Source of the DNA: Nereocystis luetkeana
Lineage: Eukaryota > Sar > Phaeophyceae > Laminariales > Laminariaceae
Direction of reading: 5' to 3'
NCBI GenBank assembly: GCA_031213475.1
Contig: JARUPZ010000013.1
Span: 8,517,338-8,581,337 of the forward strand
Length of the DNA: 64,000 bases
How positions within the stretch are numbered: the stretch's first letter is position 1; the number at the start of each line of letters is the position of its first letter. Shown here one piece after another: positions 59,401-63,299 of the stretch. The notes under the pieces are model-generated. The model was not told where the DNA came from. It ran no database searches and was given only the letters and a program-made list of their open reading frames with translations. The translations under genes and the position numbers were made by a program.

Positions 59401-62260
59401 CACGGGCAGAATCAGAACCAGACGCAGAACACCCATGGTAACTATTAATAGCACCGGGGGCCATAGTAAATAGGACCAAATATTGTCAGTAGAAATAGAG
59501 AAATACATAGGTTATTGTGTGTACCGCAGGTCCTATTTAATATGGTCCCCCGTAATAGATACTGATCGCACCTGATGCTGTTGTTAGATACACGCCACAC
59601 CCGCTGTTGTTGGCCACGAGGCATGCAGCACACAATCAGTGCCGTTGCTAGAGACCAGTACGGCATGCCTGGTGCACGGTGCACGGTTTACAGGTGGTAT
59701 CTATAAATATCGACAGCACTGACTGTGGTGTGCTGTATTATCCCAGGTATGCAGCACCGTGACCATGTCGTATGGCTGCTGCTTTTCGAACACGGAGTAT
59801 ACGCCATAATCAGGGCCTCAGTTGAAGGATACAACAAGCAGCACACACATGCCGCTGTTACAGAGAGAGACACCCGATGGCTGCTGCTCTTAGAGGTGCA
59901 CCGTGAGCTGTGCTTCTTGTCAGGCACCCACCGCAACTGCTGCTACGGTTTAGATAAACACCATAATCAGGGATGTCGGATACACATTATTACTGCCGTT
60001 GCTATTAATAGCTGGTACCTGGTACACAGCAGCACACCATAGTCAGTGCCACGTTGGTAAAGGGTTGCGTCCATACTATAATAGCAGATATCATAATCCA
60101 CGGTAGACCCAAGAACCATGCATCTCGCTACGCTTACAGACCACTTACCATGCTCCCCCGTGTTAGGTCGACAAAAATCCACCTAATACGGGGGACCAAA
60201 GTAAGTAGGACCTACGGTACATAAAAAAAAAACTACCTGGTATATATTTTGCTATTTTTACTATTAATAACAATATTTGGTCCCAATTACTGTAGTCCCC
60301 CGTAATGGTGCAATGCGGCCACTGATCTTACCATCTTCGTTGACTCTGTCGTCCTTCGTGACCCAATCCCCGTTGCCTCCGCCCGCCTCCTCTCGCCTGG
60401 AAACCCCTAAATCAGGCTAAAGAAGGAGACGTGGTTAAAGTTAAACCTAAGGGGGCCACTGCTCAGCCGTTGCACATTGCCCCGAGGCGCCACGACCAGC
60501 CGTCCCAGCTCGAGACCCTGGCCAGCTACGACCCCCCCGCCCCGCTCCTGCCCCCGCTCCCCGCCGAGAAGGAAACGCCTCGCGTGGAGGTGTTTGAAAC
60601 TCGCCGCAAGGAAGCGACCAGTGGGGGTGGCAAAGACTTGACGGGCAGCCGCCCTAGGGAGGGTGTGGTGGGAGTCGGGAGGGGTAGCAGAGGTCAAGAG
60701 GCCGCGGGGGTAAGGGGAGGAGGAGGAGCAGGAAGAGGGGGGGGAGGAAGAGGGGGGGGGGGTTCCGATTCTCTCGCTAGTGGCGGCATCGTTGGAGGGG
60801 ATGCGGGGGCAGCTGCTGTCGTGGTGGCATGTCTGGTGAGGCGGGGCGGGGCTGGACCTATGCTATTAATAGTTTTTGTTTTTTCCTTTTTTTTCACAGC
60901 GGTTCATTTTTGTCGGAAAATTCTCTGGCTAAGGGTAAGTCAATTTCAGCGCGTTTTATTTTCCAAGCCTTTTTGTACGCGGTTTCGTACGATTTTCTGC
61001 ATTTTTCTGCGTTTTTTTTTTGTTGAACGCGATACACACGCGGGCGCGGTTGCGTCGTATCATCCAGTAGTAGTAACAGGACGCGTGCTGCGGTAGGGGG
61101 GTCGTCGCACCGGAATTTCTGTTTGTTTTCTATTTTTTTTCCGAGACTCCATCACCTGAGGAGCTCTGTACTACGTATTAGAAATTCAGTCACACAAATA
61201 TGGACGGCCTTTGAGAAAAGCTGAAGAGGGCAACCCGGTAAACAATCCCAAAGCCTGCTCGTAGTAATACTGGGCAGATCACATCTATTATTTTTGTACG
61301 GTAGTAAAAGATCAAGATAGTAGTAGTAATGTTCATTGCAACACCCTTGGGCTCAGGAGCCCGGCCCGACCCGACCCGATCCAGTCCGTCGGAAAGGTTT
61401 TCCCCAAAAAGTGTCATCATCAGAGTCCCAGGTACTCTGGGGGGGAATATAAGCAGCTTTTGGTGGTTAATGTGAATACGAAGAGATCCTTATATTGTCA
61501 GACAACCAGAGGGGTAGGTGCCGTCGTTGCAGGCCTCACAGCCGCCCTAGTCGCCGCACCACGTGCGTACCGGTGCCGCAGTCTATGTGGCTTTGGCCGG
61601 GCCACAGCCCTCGTTTTTTTGCCGCCCTGTAGCTAGGCGCTTGCCTCCCAACTACCTGGCACCCGCCCGCCGCCCCCCCCCCGCCCGCCCCCTCGCCCAC
61701 CCGCCTAGGTCCACCTTCTCCCAAGTTTGATGTAAAACGTTGAGGGCTTTAGCACGGGAATAGGGGAATGTGGTGCGGCCTGGTTGTTGTTTCAGTATCG
61801 TTTCAGTATAGCCAGGTGGCATGTTTTTTTTGTTGGTTCTTGGACTCCCCCCACCCGTACCCTCCCATGATGGAGCTGGCTGAAAAAATAAAATTGAAAG
61901 ATGTCGACTAGAATACTAGGGAGTATAAAAGAAGGAAGAGTCCCCCGTTTTTTACAGCGTATAATGTCCCATGTGCTTGTCTAGGTAATTCCGAGAAGGC
62001 TGCGCCACTCACCGCCCGCGTGGCTTGCTCTTTTGTCTTCTGTCTCGCTGTGTCGTCCATGGGTCCCAGCTTTGCCGCAGGTCTTTCGGCTCCTCGGAGA
62101 TGCTCCGCAAGCACGAGAAAAAGTCCAAGCTTCACAAGGACAACCTCGCCGCGGCCGCCGCAGGGAGAGCCCCAGACGCGGGAGGGGAAGGGGGGGGGTT
62201 GCGCTCGTCCGAGACGGGAGGCGCGGGGGGGTACGGGGTCGCGGTCGGTGGCCGGGGCCG
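20689..62260 (+). CDS. RBM5: Gene 2: RBM5/RBM10/SUA-type splicing regulator, nine exons, continues beyond the right edge
   Basis: Join 20689-21071, 21430-21614, 49267-49418, 51466-51600, 52491-53282, 55952-56049, 58082-58772, 60416-60835, 62070-62260 (about 1015 residues). Domain order: Arg/Asp/Ser-rich N-terminus (1-190), RanBP2 zinc finger (235-255: DWEC, then CFTQNFARRDRCFGC), RRM (270-377), Gly-rich linker, OCRE (573-620: YFYESSTGVYYDPRSKLY), Ala/Gly-rich region, and a C2H2 finger (951-974: C-x2-C-x12-H-x6-H, ACLLCRRSF..H..H). This order is diagnostic of RBM5/RBM10 and plant SUA, nuclear spliceosome-associated proteins that control 3' splice-site and exon choice. Phases match at every join. 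No first RRM was found, and the C-terminal G-patch expected in the family must lie right of the window. The weak points are the long exon 2-3 join and the end of exon 9. Confidence 0.85.
21430..21614 (+). CDS. RBM5: Gene 2 exon 2 (Gly- and RGDS-rich segment)
   Basis: One nucleotide completes the Arg codon split with exon 1, then 61 codons, then one nucleotide out (phase 1). It contains a poly-Gly run coded by a (GGA)n microsatellite, then REWDQAGRHRGDSRDYTRGD and SSPWEGN. An acceptor at 21445 keeps the same frame and is an equal alternative to 21430. The donor is AAACG followed by GTGAGC. Confidence 0.7.
21702..21722 (+). other. Cluster of two TA-flanked footprint motifs
   Basis: TACCAGGTA (21702-21710), a two-base spacer CG, then the palindrome TACCATGGTA (21713-21722). 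These are the 5-nt and 6-nt forms of the TA-CC..GG-TA series discussed as excision footprints of family E. A further TACCTGGTA lies at 21747. Confidence 0.7.
22600..22652 (+). repeat. CAA trinucleotide microsatellite
   Basis: Near-perfect (CAA)n, giving poly-Asn or poly-Thr in open frames. No surrounding gene was found. Confidence 0.9.
23555..23705 (+). repeat. Family G MITE copy
   Basis: GTATATATTGCCGGTATCAT, GGGCGCCAGCCAACAATACC, ACTGCCACACCGGTTAATCC. This is the cleanest member in this orientation, with GCCGGT..ACCGGC arms. Confidence 0.65.
23875..24125 (+). repeat. Family F copy
   Basis: GATCTACAGATAGATCATC, AGTAGATCATGCAGG and GTACGGGTCCCACCGGGC. The last two blocks recur at 25.5 kb as GTGCAGATTTTACGGGTCCC. 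Confidence 0.6.
24132..24231 (+). mobile_element. Family B hairpin MITE
   Basis: CCTTTTAGGACTGCAGCCCC at the left and GGGACCGCAGTACTAGAAGG..GTTAA at the right. The left TTAA is mutated. Confidence 0.85.
25455..25640 (+). repeat. Family F copy
   Basis: ATGGATCATCTACATATCAT, GATCCAACCCGGCGAACAC, ACGGGTCCCACCCGGC and CAGATCATGCAGATCAGG. Confidence 0.6.
25935..26008 (+). mobile_element. SINE lineage 2 core fragment, abutting a family D copy
   Basis: GATGAAAATCGACGAGCAG, GGGATTGCTGAACCCTATG and GGCACGTGCCGGGGAGG match the SINE core at 7.45 and 55.2 kb. It stops where the reverse family D tail begins. Confidence 0.7.
26008..26500 (-). mobile_element. Family D element, near full length, reverse
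   Basis: Runs from the tail GAGTGTACTCAATATCATGC to GCCAACCCAACCTA, covering all blocks of the 3222 copy. It is diverged but collinear, with a poly-A interruption near 26407. Confidence 0.8.
27701..28925 (+). repeat. Local duplication of two collinear segments
   Basis: 27701-27765 matches 28498-28562 (TTTGTCTGGGACTCCGGA and TGCTTGCTTTTTCGACC), and 27997-28232 matches 28676-28910 (CGAGGTTCGATCTCTCGG and TTGGTACCAGATCGT). The copies sit in the same orientation at offsets of about 797 and 679 bp, so there have been indels since duplication. Open frames differ between the copies, so a coding role is not supported. Confidence 0.75.
30305..30480 (+). mobile_element. SINE lineage 1, 5'-truncated copy
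   Basis: GACTTTATTTGCAAAAATAA, GAGAGCGCCTTGCAGCGTGG, GAGCCTGCTATGTGACCCC and GAGTTACGAGTTGGAAGGAG match the complete copy at 38105 almost base for base. The tRNA head and a middle segment are missing. Confidence 0.85.
31122..31365 (+). mobile_element. Family J element with inverted ends
   Basis: Left end TATCACACTGGGTGATAAGA then TAACACACCCC; right end GGCGGGTGTGTTATCGC. The interior is unlike any gene. Same outer sequence as the element at 5762. Confidence 0.6.
31437..31517 (+). mobile_element. Family E MITE
   Basis: TA|CACCACTCTGGGAGG..CAAGGACCG at the left; CGGTCCTTACATTTCCGAC..GCGG|TA at the right. TA flanks both sides. Confidence 0.75.
31548..31637 (+). mobile_element. Family B hairpin MITE
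   Basis: TTAACCCTTTCAGGACCCCA and CCCCAAAACGGGACTGCAGT..AGGGTTT. The left arm has a short deletion. Confidence 0.85.
31720..31816 (+). mobile_element. Family B hairpin MITE, complete
   Basis: TTAA on both sides. 97 bp with CCCCTTTAGTACTGCAGTCC and GGGACTGCAGTCCTAAAAGG arms. Confidence 0.92.
31913..31969 (+). mobile_element. Family A MITE, right half only
   Basis: TTTTTACTAACAATACTCGG then TACTGTGGTCCCCCGTAG. It preserves the uninterrupted TTTTTACTAACAA that carries an extra TTAATA in the copies at 7668 and 60186. Confidence 0.75.
32108..32200 (+). mobile_element. Family B hairpin MITE (first of a pair)
   Basis: CCTTTAGAGCCGCATTCCCG and AATGCGGTCCTAAAAGGG|TTAA. Its right TTAA is also the left TTAA of the next copy. 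Confidence 0.9.
32197..32294 (+). mobile_element. Family B hairpin MITE (second of a pair)
   Basis: TTAA|CCCCTTTAGAACCGCAG and CTGCGGTTCTAAAGGGG|TTAA. It shares one TTAA with the preceding copy, as expected for insertion into the target duplicated by the earlier insertion. Confidence 0.92.
33475..33571 (+). mobile_element. Family B hairpin MITE
   Basis: TTAACCCTTTTAGGACCGCA and GGCTGCGGTCCTGAAAGGG|TTGA. The loop reads CACTCAAATTCTAAGTAG. Confidence 0.9.
33724..33905 (+). repeat. CTG trinucleotide microsatellite
   Basis: About 180 bp of interrupted (CTG)n. Both strands stay open (poly-Leu, poly-Ser, poly-Ala-like), but the conserved unit is at DNA level and no neighbouring exon exists. Confidence 0.95.
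34233..34329 (+). mobile_element. Family B hairpin MITE
   Basis: TTAGCCCCTTTAGGACTGCA and CGGGACTGCAGTACTGGAAG..TTAA. Confidence 0.9.
34411..34500 (+). mobile_element. Family D solo 3' end following a C tract
   Basis: GTCTATGGCCATACGACTAC then GGCCATGCAAGAGATGG. It has GGCCATGCAAGAG where the 49.1-kb copy has GGCCATACCTGGTACAAGAG. Confidence 0.75.
35327..35424 (+). mobile_element. Family B hairpin MITE
   Basis: TTAACCCTTTTAGGACCCCA and GGAGTGCGGTTCTAAAAGGG|TCAA, inserted in direct-repeat unit 1. Confidence 0.9.
35571..36411 (+). mobile_element. ~840-bp non-autonomous DNA element with inverted ends
   Basis: The left end GCCCATCTTTAACGGGGAC and right end GTTCCCCGTTAAGATGGGC are inverted copies. 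Sub-terminal AT-rich arms (TTTAATTTGTTTCAATTTG and ATTCATTGAAATTCAAATG) also pair loosely. The interior holds only short frames with no transposase motif. The flanking CCTTAAGGG and GAAGGGCTCCTTAA come from the host repeat unit. The superfamily cannot be assigned without the target duplication. Confidence 0.75.
36422..36518 (+). mobile_element. Family B hairpin MITE
   Basis: TTAATCCCTTTAGGACCGCA and GATAGTGCAGTTCTAGAAGGG|TCAA. It occupies the same site in direct-repeat unit 2 as the copy at 35327 does in unit 1. Confidence 0.9.
38105..38440 (+). mobile_element. SINE lineage 1, full length with tRNA-like head
   Basis: The head begins GCCCCGGTGGTTCAAGTGG (A-box-like GTGGTTCAAGTGG) and carries a perfect B box GGTTCGAGCCC at 38157-38167, 45 nt downstream, as in RNA polymerase III promoters. 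The body follows: GACTTTATTTGCAAAAATAA, GAGCGCCTTGCAGCGTGG, GATGCGAGTCGACGAGG, AAGGCACGTACC and GAGTTACGAGTTGGAAGGAG, then an A-rich tail. It is not a functional tRNA gene because the acceptor stem is not closed. Confidence 0.85.
39260..40050 (+). repeat. Degenerate AGTACTCGCAGTA repeat region
   Basis: Dozens of variants of TACTCGCAGTA, CTCAGTACTCGCA and TACTCTCAGTAC. The same words dominate 44850-45280 and 47285-47950. It behaves like a low-fidelity tandem repeat embedded in the duplicated unit. Confidence 0.7.
40316..40331 (+). other. Tandem TACCAGGTA footprint pair
   Basis: TACCAGGTACCAGGTA: two motifs sharing the central TA. The paralogous position in copy 2 of the duplicated unit (about 45642) has a single TA between AAAA and GGGTGTGTG. 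Confidence 0.85.
41081..41157 (+). mobile_element. Family E MITE, right end eroded
   Basis: TA|CCGCTCTGGCCGGGAATA at the left. The interior has CACCGTTCGGG like other copies; the right terminus is not clear. Confidence 0.65.
41223..41319 (+). mobile_element. Family B hairpin MITE, complete; best example
   Basis: 97 bp including both TTAA. The arms CCCCTTTAGAACCGCAGTCC..GGGGACAAAC and GTTTGTCCCCAAAACGGGAC..AAAAGGG are nearly perfect complements over about 40 bp, separated by TACTTGAAATTTGAGTG. A TTAA target with CCC/GGG ends is the hallmark of piggyBac-type elements (established for that superfamily; assignment here is inference). RNA from it would fold into one long hairpin. Confidence 0.93.
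41332..41430 (+). mobile_element. Family B hairpin MITE
   Basis: CCCTTTTAGGACTGCAGTCC and CGGGACTGCAGTTTTGCCC..AAGGGTC, only 13 nt from the preceding copy. TTAA is lost on both sides. Confidence 0.85.
41587..41697 (+). mobile_element. Family A MITE with internal CCGGTA insertion
   Basis: 111 bp against the usual 105. The extra six bases coincide with TACCGGTA at 41635-41642. Ends TTACGTTGGACCATAGTTGA and CTATAGTCCCCCGTGA. Confidence 0.88.
42555..42985 (+). repeat. Family F copies
   Basis: GATCATCTTCAGATCATC, repeated ATGATTTGTATGATCTG, TCGTGTTGCCGGGTGGGAGC, and TTGGATCTGTACTCTTCAG. Two partial copies or one with internal rearrangement. Confidence 0.55.
43240..45800 (+). repeat. Large duplicated unit, copy 2
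   Basis: Collinear with 36520-40600 but about 1.5 kb shorter because it lacks the SINE-bearing insert. It carries one family B MITE (44716) that copy 1 lacks. TCTCGGCGCGATCCGTGCAC and AAGCCCGGCCGGACAC are exact in both. No gene is seen. Confidence 0.75.
44716..44812 (+). mobile_element. Family B hairpin MITE, complete, with an empty paralogous site
   Basis: ACTTGAGAC|TTAA at the left and GGG|TTAATCAAAGTACGTTCG at the right. Copy 1 of the duplicated unit reads ACTTGAGAGCAAAGCAAAG then TACGTTCG at the same place, without the element. Confidence 0.92.
45937..46041 (+). mobile_element. Family A MITE, complete
   Basis: 105 bp; CTA|TTCCGGGGGACCAGAG at the left and CTATGGTCCCCCGTAA at the right. 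Confidence 0.92.
46243..46320 (+). mobile_element. Family E MITE, complete
   Basis: 78 bp with TA on both sides: TA|CCACTCTGTCCCATTATA and TATATTTCGGGACAGAGTGA|TA. The terminal CCACTC and GAGTG(G) are what the TACCWGGTA motifs would retain after imprecise excision. Confidence 0.85.
47195..47265 (+). repeat. Family G MITE fragment
   Basis: TTGCCGGTAAGCGCCAGCC and ATTGCCGGCACTATAGCGGC. Confidence 0.55.
48015..48119 (+). mobile_element. Family A MITE, complete
   Basis: TA|TTACGGGGAACCATAGTT and CTATGGTCCCCCGTAA|TA, 105 bp. Confidence 0.93.
48432..48530 (+). mobile_element. Family D solo 3' end
   Basis: CGTCCCGGCATTTTAGGGAT then GTCATACGACTACGGCCATG and GAGTACATGAATACCCC. The full copy D at 48605 starts just downstream. 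Confidence 0.72.
48605..49140 (+). mobile_element. Family D element, near full length
   Basis: Starts TGTAGGTTGGGTTGGCGTCG and ends GAGTACACCCCCCC. It contains a TACCTGGTA (49081-49089) inside GGCCAT..AAGAGATCG that other copies lack. Its C-rich end is followed by more C/T-rich sequence leading into the acceptor of gene 2 exon 3. Confidence 0.82.
49267..49418 (+). CDS. RBM5: Gene 2 exon 3 (linker and first half of RanBP2 zinc finger)
   Basis: Two nucleotides complete a Gly codon, then 50 codons: PPFEGDRSNVITLPRTPSAV, a Ser/Ala/Gly-rich stretch and RSKRCDWECTK. DWEC supplies the Trp and first Cys of a RanBP2-type finger. The donor is ACCAAG followed by GTTAGT, phase 0. The acceptor TTCCAG follows a long C tract. 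The link back to exon 2 rests on phase only. Confidence 0.83.
49430..50095 (+). repeat. Interstitial telomere-like TTAGGG repeats
   Basis: Many GGGTTAGGGTTAGGG runs, degenerating to GGTTAGGGTC, GGTTAAGG and AGGGTCAGGG, interrupted by a family B MITE at 49611-49694. They lie entirely inside gene 2 intron 3, G-rich strand in the transcript. Confidence 0.88.
49611..49694 (+). mobile_element. Family B hairpin MITE inside the telomere-like array
   Basis: GGAGTGCAGTTCCGTTTTGG and AACGTGACTGCGGTCCTAA, with ends eroded. Confidence 0.8.
50156..50170 (+). other. Fused footprint motifs TACCTGGTA and TATTAATA
   Basis: TACCTGGTATTAATA: the two motif types overlap by one shared TA, nine bases before a family A MITE. 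Confidence 0.8.
50180..50284 (+). mobile_element. Family A MITE, complete, uninterrupted interior
   Basis: TA|TTACGGGGGACCATAGTA and TTTTATGGTCCCCCGTAA|TA. It reads AAAAAACTATATATTC where the copy at 60186 reads ACTACCTGGTATATATT. Confidence 0.93.
50396..50450 (+). repeat. TTG trinucleotide microsatellite
   Basis: (TTG)n, interrupted, in gene 2 intron 3. Confidence 0.9.
50636..50750 (+). mobile_element. Family D internal fragment
   Basis: AAGTCGCCTCACAAGCAGTT, GGATGCAGCTCACC and CACCTCACGGCGCTTC, without the tail. Confidence 0.65.
51338..51432 (+). mobile_element. Family D 3' end whose C/T-rich tail leads into the exon 4 acceptor
   Basis: CGGTACTGTAGGGATGCGAG then GTCGTAGGATTATGCCCGTG, followed by CCCTTCC repeats that run on until CTGCTCAAG, the acceptor of gene 2 exon 4. 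The element appears to supply the pyrimidine tract. Confidence 0.7.
51466..51600 (+). CDS. RBM5: Gene 2 exon 4 (second half of zinc finger and start of RRM)
   Basis: 45 codons, phase 0 both sides. CFTQNFARRDRCFGCG supplies the remaining three Cys of the RanBP2 finger (C-x10-C-x2-C), including the conserved N-F-A-R-R seen in plant SUA. MPTNVLRVSGLRGNTTAEE is beta-1 of the RRM, with an RNP2-like VLRVSGL. The donor is GAGGAG followed by GTAGAA. Confidence 0.9.
51628..51732 (+). mobile_element. Family A MITE, complete, adjoining a TACCTGGTA motif
   Basis: TA|TTACGGGGGACCATAGTA and CTATGGTCCCCCGTAG|TA. The left TA (51626-27) is also the last TA of TACCTGGTA at 51619-51627. Gene 2 intron 4. Confidence 0.93.
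52491..53282 (+). CDS. RBM5: Gene 2 exon 5 (rest of RRM and Gly-rich linker)
   Basis: 264 codons, phase 0 both sides. VVHVLKEFAPVKDAQLAVHP, LRACYAEFASVEHSQ (degenerate RNP1 keeping one aromatic) and ISIMGAHVSLAYA complete the RRM. A Ser/Gly insertion of about 30 residues separates helix 2 from the last strand. Then come Ala-rich and very Gly-rich segments with RARARVDTGSG. The acceptor CCGCTCAG follows a C/T tract; the donor is CCGGAG followed by GTGAGA. Length is normal for the family except for the Gly expansion. Confidence 0.9.
53600..53672 (-). mobile_element. Family D solo 3' end, reverse
   Basis: TATGCACTCATGCCAGTC then ATGGCCGTAGTCGTATGACC and TAGACCCTCACATC. Confidence 0.68.
54710..54725 (+). 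other. Tandem TACCTGGTA footprint pair
   Basis: TACCTGGTACCTGGTA, two motifs sharing a TA, in gene 2 intron 5. Confidence 0.8.
55090..55420 (+). mobile_element. SINE lineage 2, full length with tRNA-like head
   Basis: The head CCCCGGTGGCTTGGTAGGTGG carries an A-box-like region (55101-55116) and a weaker B box GGGTTTAAGTCTC (55145-55157). The body GCGCGAGAGCGTGAG, GATGAAAATCGACGAGCAG, CCTATGCGCGACAAAA, GGCTTGTCCAGAAGATCG follows, then an A-rich tail. The core and 3' blocks are shared with lineage 1 at 38105; the head differs. An extra CCTGGTA sits at 55373-55379 relative to the 7.4-kb copy. Confidence 0.83.
55952..56049 (+). CDS. RBM5: Gene 2 exon 6 (start of OCRE domain)
   Basis: 32 codons plus two nucleotides. 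VVCAALQKKLNPPDWPPPFE, then EAGAAYLFDGPS and the first two bases of a Gly codon. The Tyr-aromatic AYLFDGPSG is the first OCRE octamer-like repeat. The acceptor CTCGCTCAG follows a TTTTTCTCCTCG tract; the donor is GAGCGG followed by GTGCGT. Confidence 0.88.
56195..56362 (+). repeat. GGGTC repeats facing GACCC repeats
   Basis: GTCGGGTCGGGTCGG runs at 56198-56250 and 56288-56300 face CCGACCCGACCCGACCC at 56318-56355, so the transcript could fold into a GC-rich hairpin. A shorter CCGACCCGACCCGATCC lies at 61364. Gene 2 intron 6. Confidence 0.8.
56455..56695 (+). repeat. Family F copy
   Basis: GGTAGATCATGTTGCTGGG, GATAGCACATTTTCCCTGGG, CAACCTCTTACGACTG and repeated GATCTGTAGATGATC. Confidence 0.6.
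57560..57625 (+). mobile_element. SINE core fragment
   Basis: GATAACCCAATGCGCGACAA then AAGACAGATACGTAGC resembles ACCCTATGCGCGACAAAA of the SINE core. Short and diverged. Confidence 0.5.
57861..57936 (+). mobile_element. Family E MITE, left end eroded
   Basis: GAAGACCAAGCGGGCC and GCATTTCCCGTCCAGAGCGG|TA at the right end. Confidence 0.65.
58082..58772 (+). CDS. RBM5: Gene 2 exon 7 (OCRE core and Ala/Gly-rich region)
   Basis: One nucleotide completes the Gly codon from exon 6, then 230 codons. YFYESSTGVYYDPRSKLYC and WHRHAPGEDPSFVPA complete an OCRE domain (aromatic-rich; in RBM5/RBM10 it contacts SmN/B-type spliceosomal proteins). Next come a Gln/Glu stretch, long Ala/Gly/Val-rich low complexity, RIAFGFKGVKLAKP, an acidic Ser-rich patch (TSSEDEGD) and KKRRLEDVSKWNARKLE. 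The acceptor TTCGCCAG follows two long C tracts. The donor is CTAGAG followed by GTGCGG. Confidence 0.9.
59451..59555 (+). mobile_element. Family A MITE, complete, adjoining a TATTAATA motif
   Basis: TA|GCACCGGGGGCCATAGTA and AATATGGTCCCCCGTAA|TA. The left TA closes TATTAATA at 59443-59450. Gene 2 intron 7. Confidence 0.9.
60186..60305 (+). mobile_element. Family A MITE carrying two internal footprint motifs
   Basis: 120 bp against 105. The extra bases are accounted for by TACCTGGTA at 60234-60242 (seven added) and TATTAATA at 60262-60269 (six added), plus small indels. Ends ATACGGGGGACCAAAG and CTGTAGTCCCCCGTAA. Confidence 0.9.
60416..60835 (+). CDS. RBM5: Gene 2 exon 8 (linker up to the first Cys of the C2H2 finger)
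   Basis: 140 codons, phase 0 both sides. AKEGDVVKVKPKGATAQPLH, a Pro-rich acidic stretch (SYDPPAPLLPPLPAEKE), Arg/Gly-rich low complexity partly coded by G runs, then VVVACL, which holds the first Cys of the finger. The acceptor is CCTAAATCAG; the donor is TGTCTG followed by GTGAGG. The exact restoration of ACLLCRR with exon 9 supports this exon strongly. Confidence 0.87.
62070..62260 (+). CDS. RBM5: Gene 2 exon 9 (C2H2 finger; end uncertain)
   Basis: Starts LCRRSFGSSEMLRKHEKKSK then LHKDNL, giving C-x2-C-x12-H-x6-H with exon 8, close to the RBM5 finger (ACLLCRRQF). An Ala/Gly-rich tail follows. The frame meets a stop just after 62261, so a donor is needed; GTGAAA at 62261 is my choice and GTACGG at 62231 is possible. 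The acceptor is GGGTCCCAG. The G-patch that ends family members is not seen before 64000. Confidence 0.85.
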
Positions 62261-62554
62261 GTGAAAGCACCGAGTGTCCCCGTCTGCCCCCTGACTCGAT
62301 GCAGGCAGGATGTTGCATCGGCCTATGTACGCCAAGAGGACTCGCCTTGTAGAACGCGCCAGGCCACGGACGGTTTTCCAGGTTGCTTTTCTCGACGGCG
62401 GAGGGGTATTGCAAGCACAGAGCGATGCGGCGATCGAAGTATACCGTCCGAGCAGGCAAGATAGCCATACACATCCTAGACTGATTTTTTCCACGGTGAT
62501 TTTCTCGACAAACAACTGGGGAGATAGCAAAAATGCGAAGTTCGTGATACACTA

Positions 62555-62820
62555 CCACCCTAGTGTGGTAGTGCGTTTTCTTATCACCCGTTTGGTAGTG
62601 TTTTGTATAATCACCCGTGTGATAGTGTGTGTTATCGTATCACCCGTGTGGTAGTGTGTTATCTCATCACCGGTGTGATGGGGGTGTTATCGTATCACCC
62701 GTGTGATAGTGTGTGTTATCTCAATCACCCGTGTGATAGTGTGTTATCTTATCACCCGTGTGATAGTGTGCTATCTTATCACCTGCGTGAATAATGTGTT
62801 ATCTATCACCGGTGTGATAC
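62555..62820 (+). repeat. GTGTGATAGTGTGTTATC minisatellite
   Basis: About eleven direct units of roughly 22-27 bp such as CACCCGTGTGATAGTGTG then TTATCTTAT. The same unit forms the expanded right end of the family J element at 5.95 kb, 56 kb away. Confidence 0.88.
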
Positions 62821-63163
62821 GGCAAGGGGTGGATGAAGGGGCCTGGGCACCAGCGGTCATACCGCACCTGGTGGGGATAGCGCCATCGTAGCGGAAGTCG
62901 TGGGGCATACGTACGTACTTTTGGTCGCGCGTGATCGAGACGGTAGGTTAGCTGGTGCCCCTGTCGTATTGATTAGTGTTTCTTTTTAGCTCTTGGTGGT
63001 GTGTCGTCGAGACAGTGGTTGCTGCTGCCCTGATCAACTGTTCTCCCCTCGGCATGAGACACTGAGAGCGCTATCAACCTCACTCGGCGTTGCGCCAGTA
63101 TCGTGATATAAGGTGGCCATATAGAATGACCCGGGTGTGCGTTGCGTGCAGGCTTAAGATATA

Positions 63164-63243
63164 CCACTCTGCCCGAAAATATAAAGACCGTTCAGGTTTT
63201 CATATGGCTGCTACAGTGGCCTTTTTATCTCCGGCCAGATTGG
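63164..63243 (+). mobile_element. Family E MITE, complete; best example
   Basis: 80 bp with TA on both sides: TA|CCACTCTGCCCGAAAATA..AAAGACCG and TTTATCTCCGGCCAGATTGG|TA. Inverted ends of about 25 bp, TA target, no coding capacity: Tc1/mariner-like MITE by inference. Confidence 0.85.
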
Positions 63244-63299
63244 TAGATGGAGGCAGGGTGCATTGAGGAGAGCCCGGCGGTGGGAGGGGGGGGGGTGGG

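Noticed and set aside
62555..62820. CRISPR-like regularly spaced repeats
   Set aside because: Units are contiguous without unique spacers, the genome is eukaryotic, and the unit derives from a transposon end.
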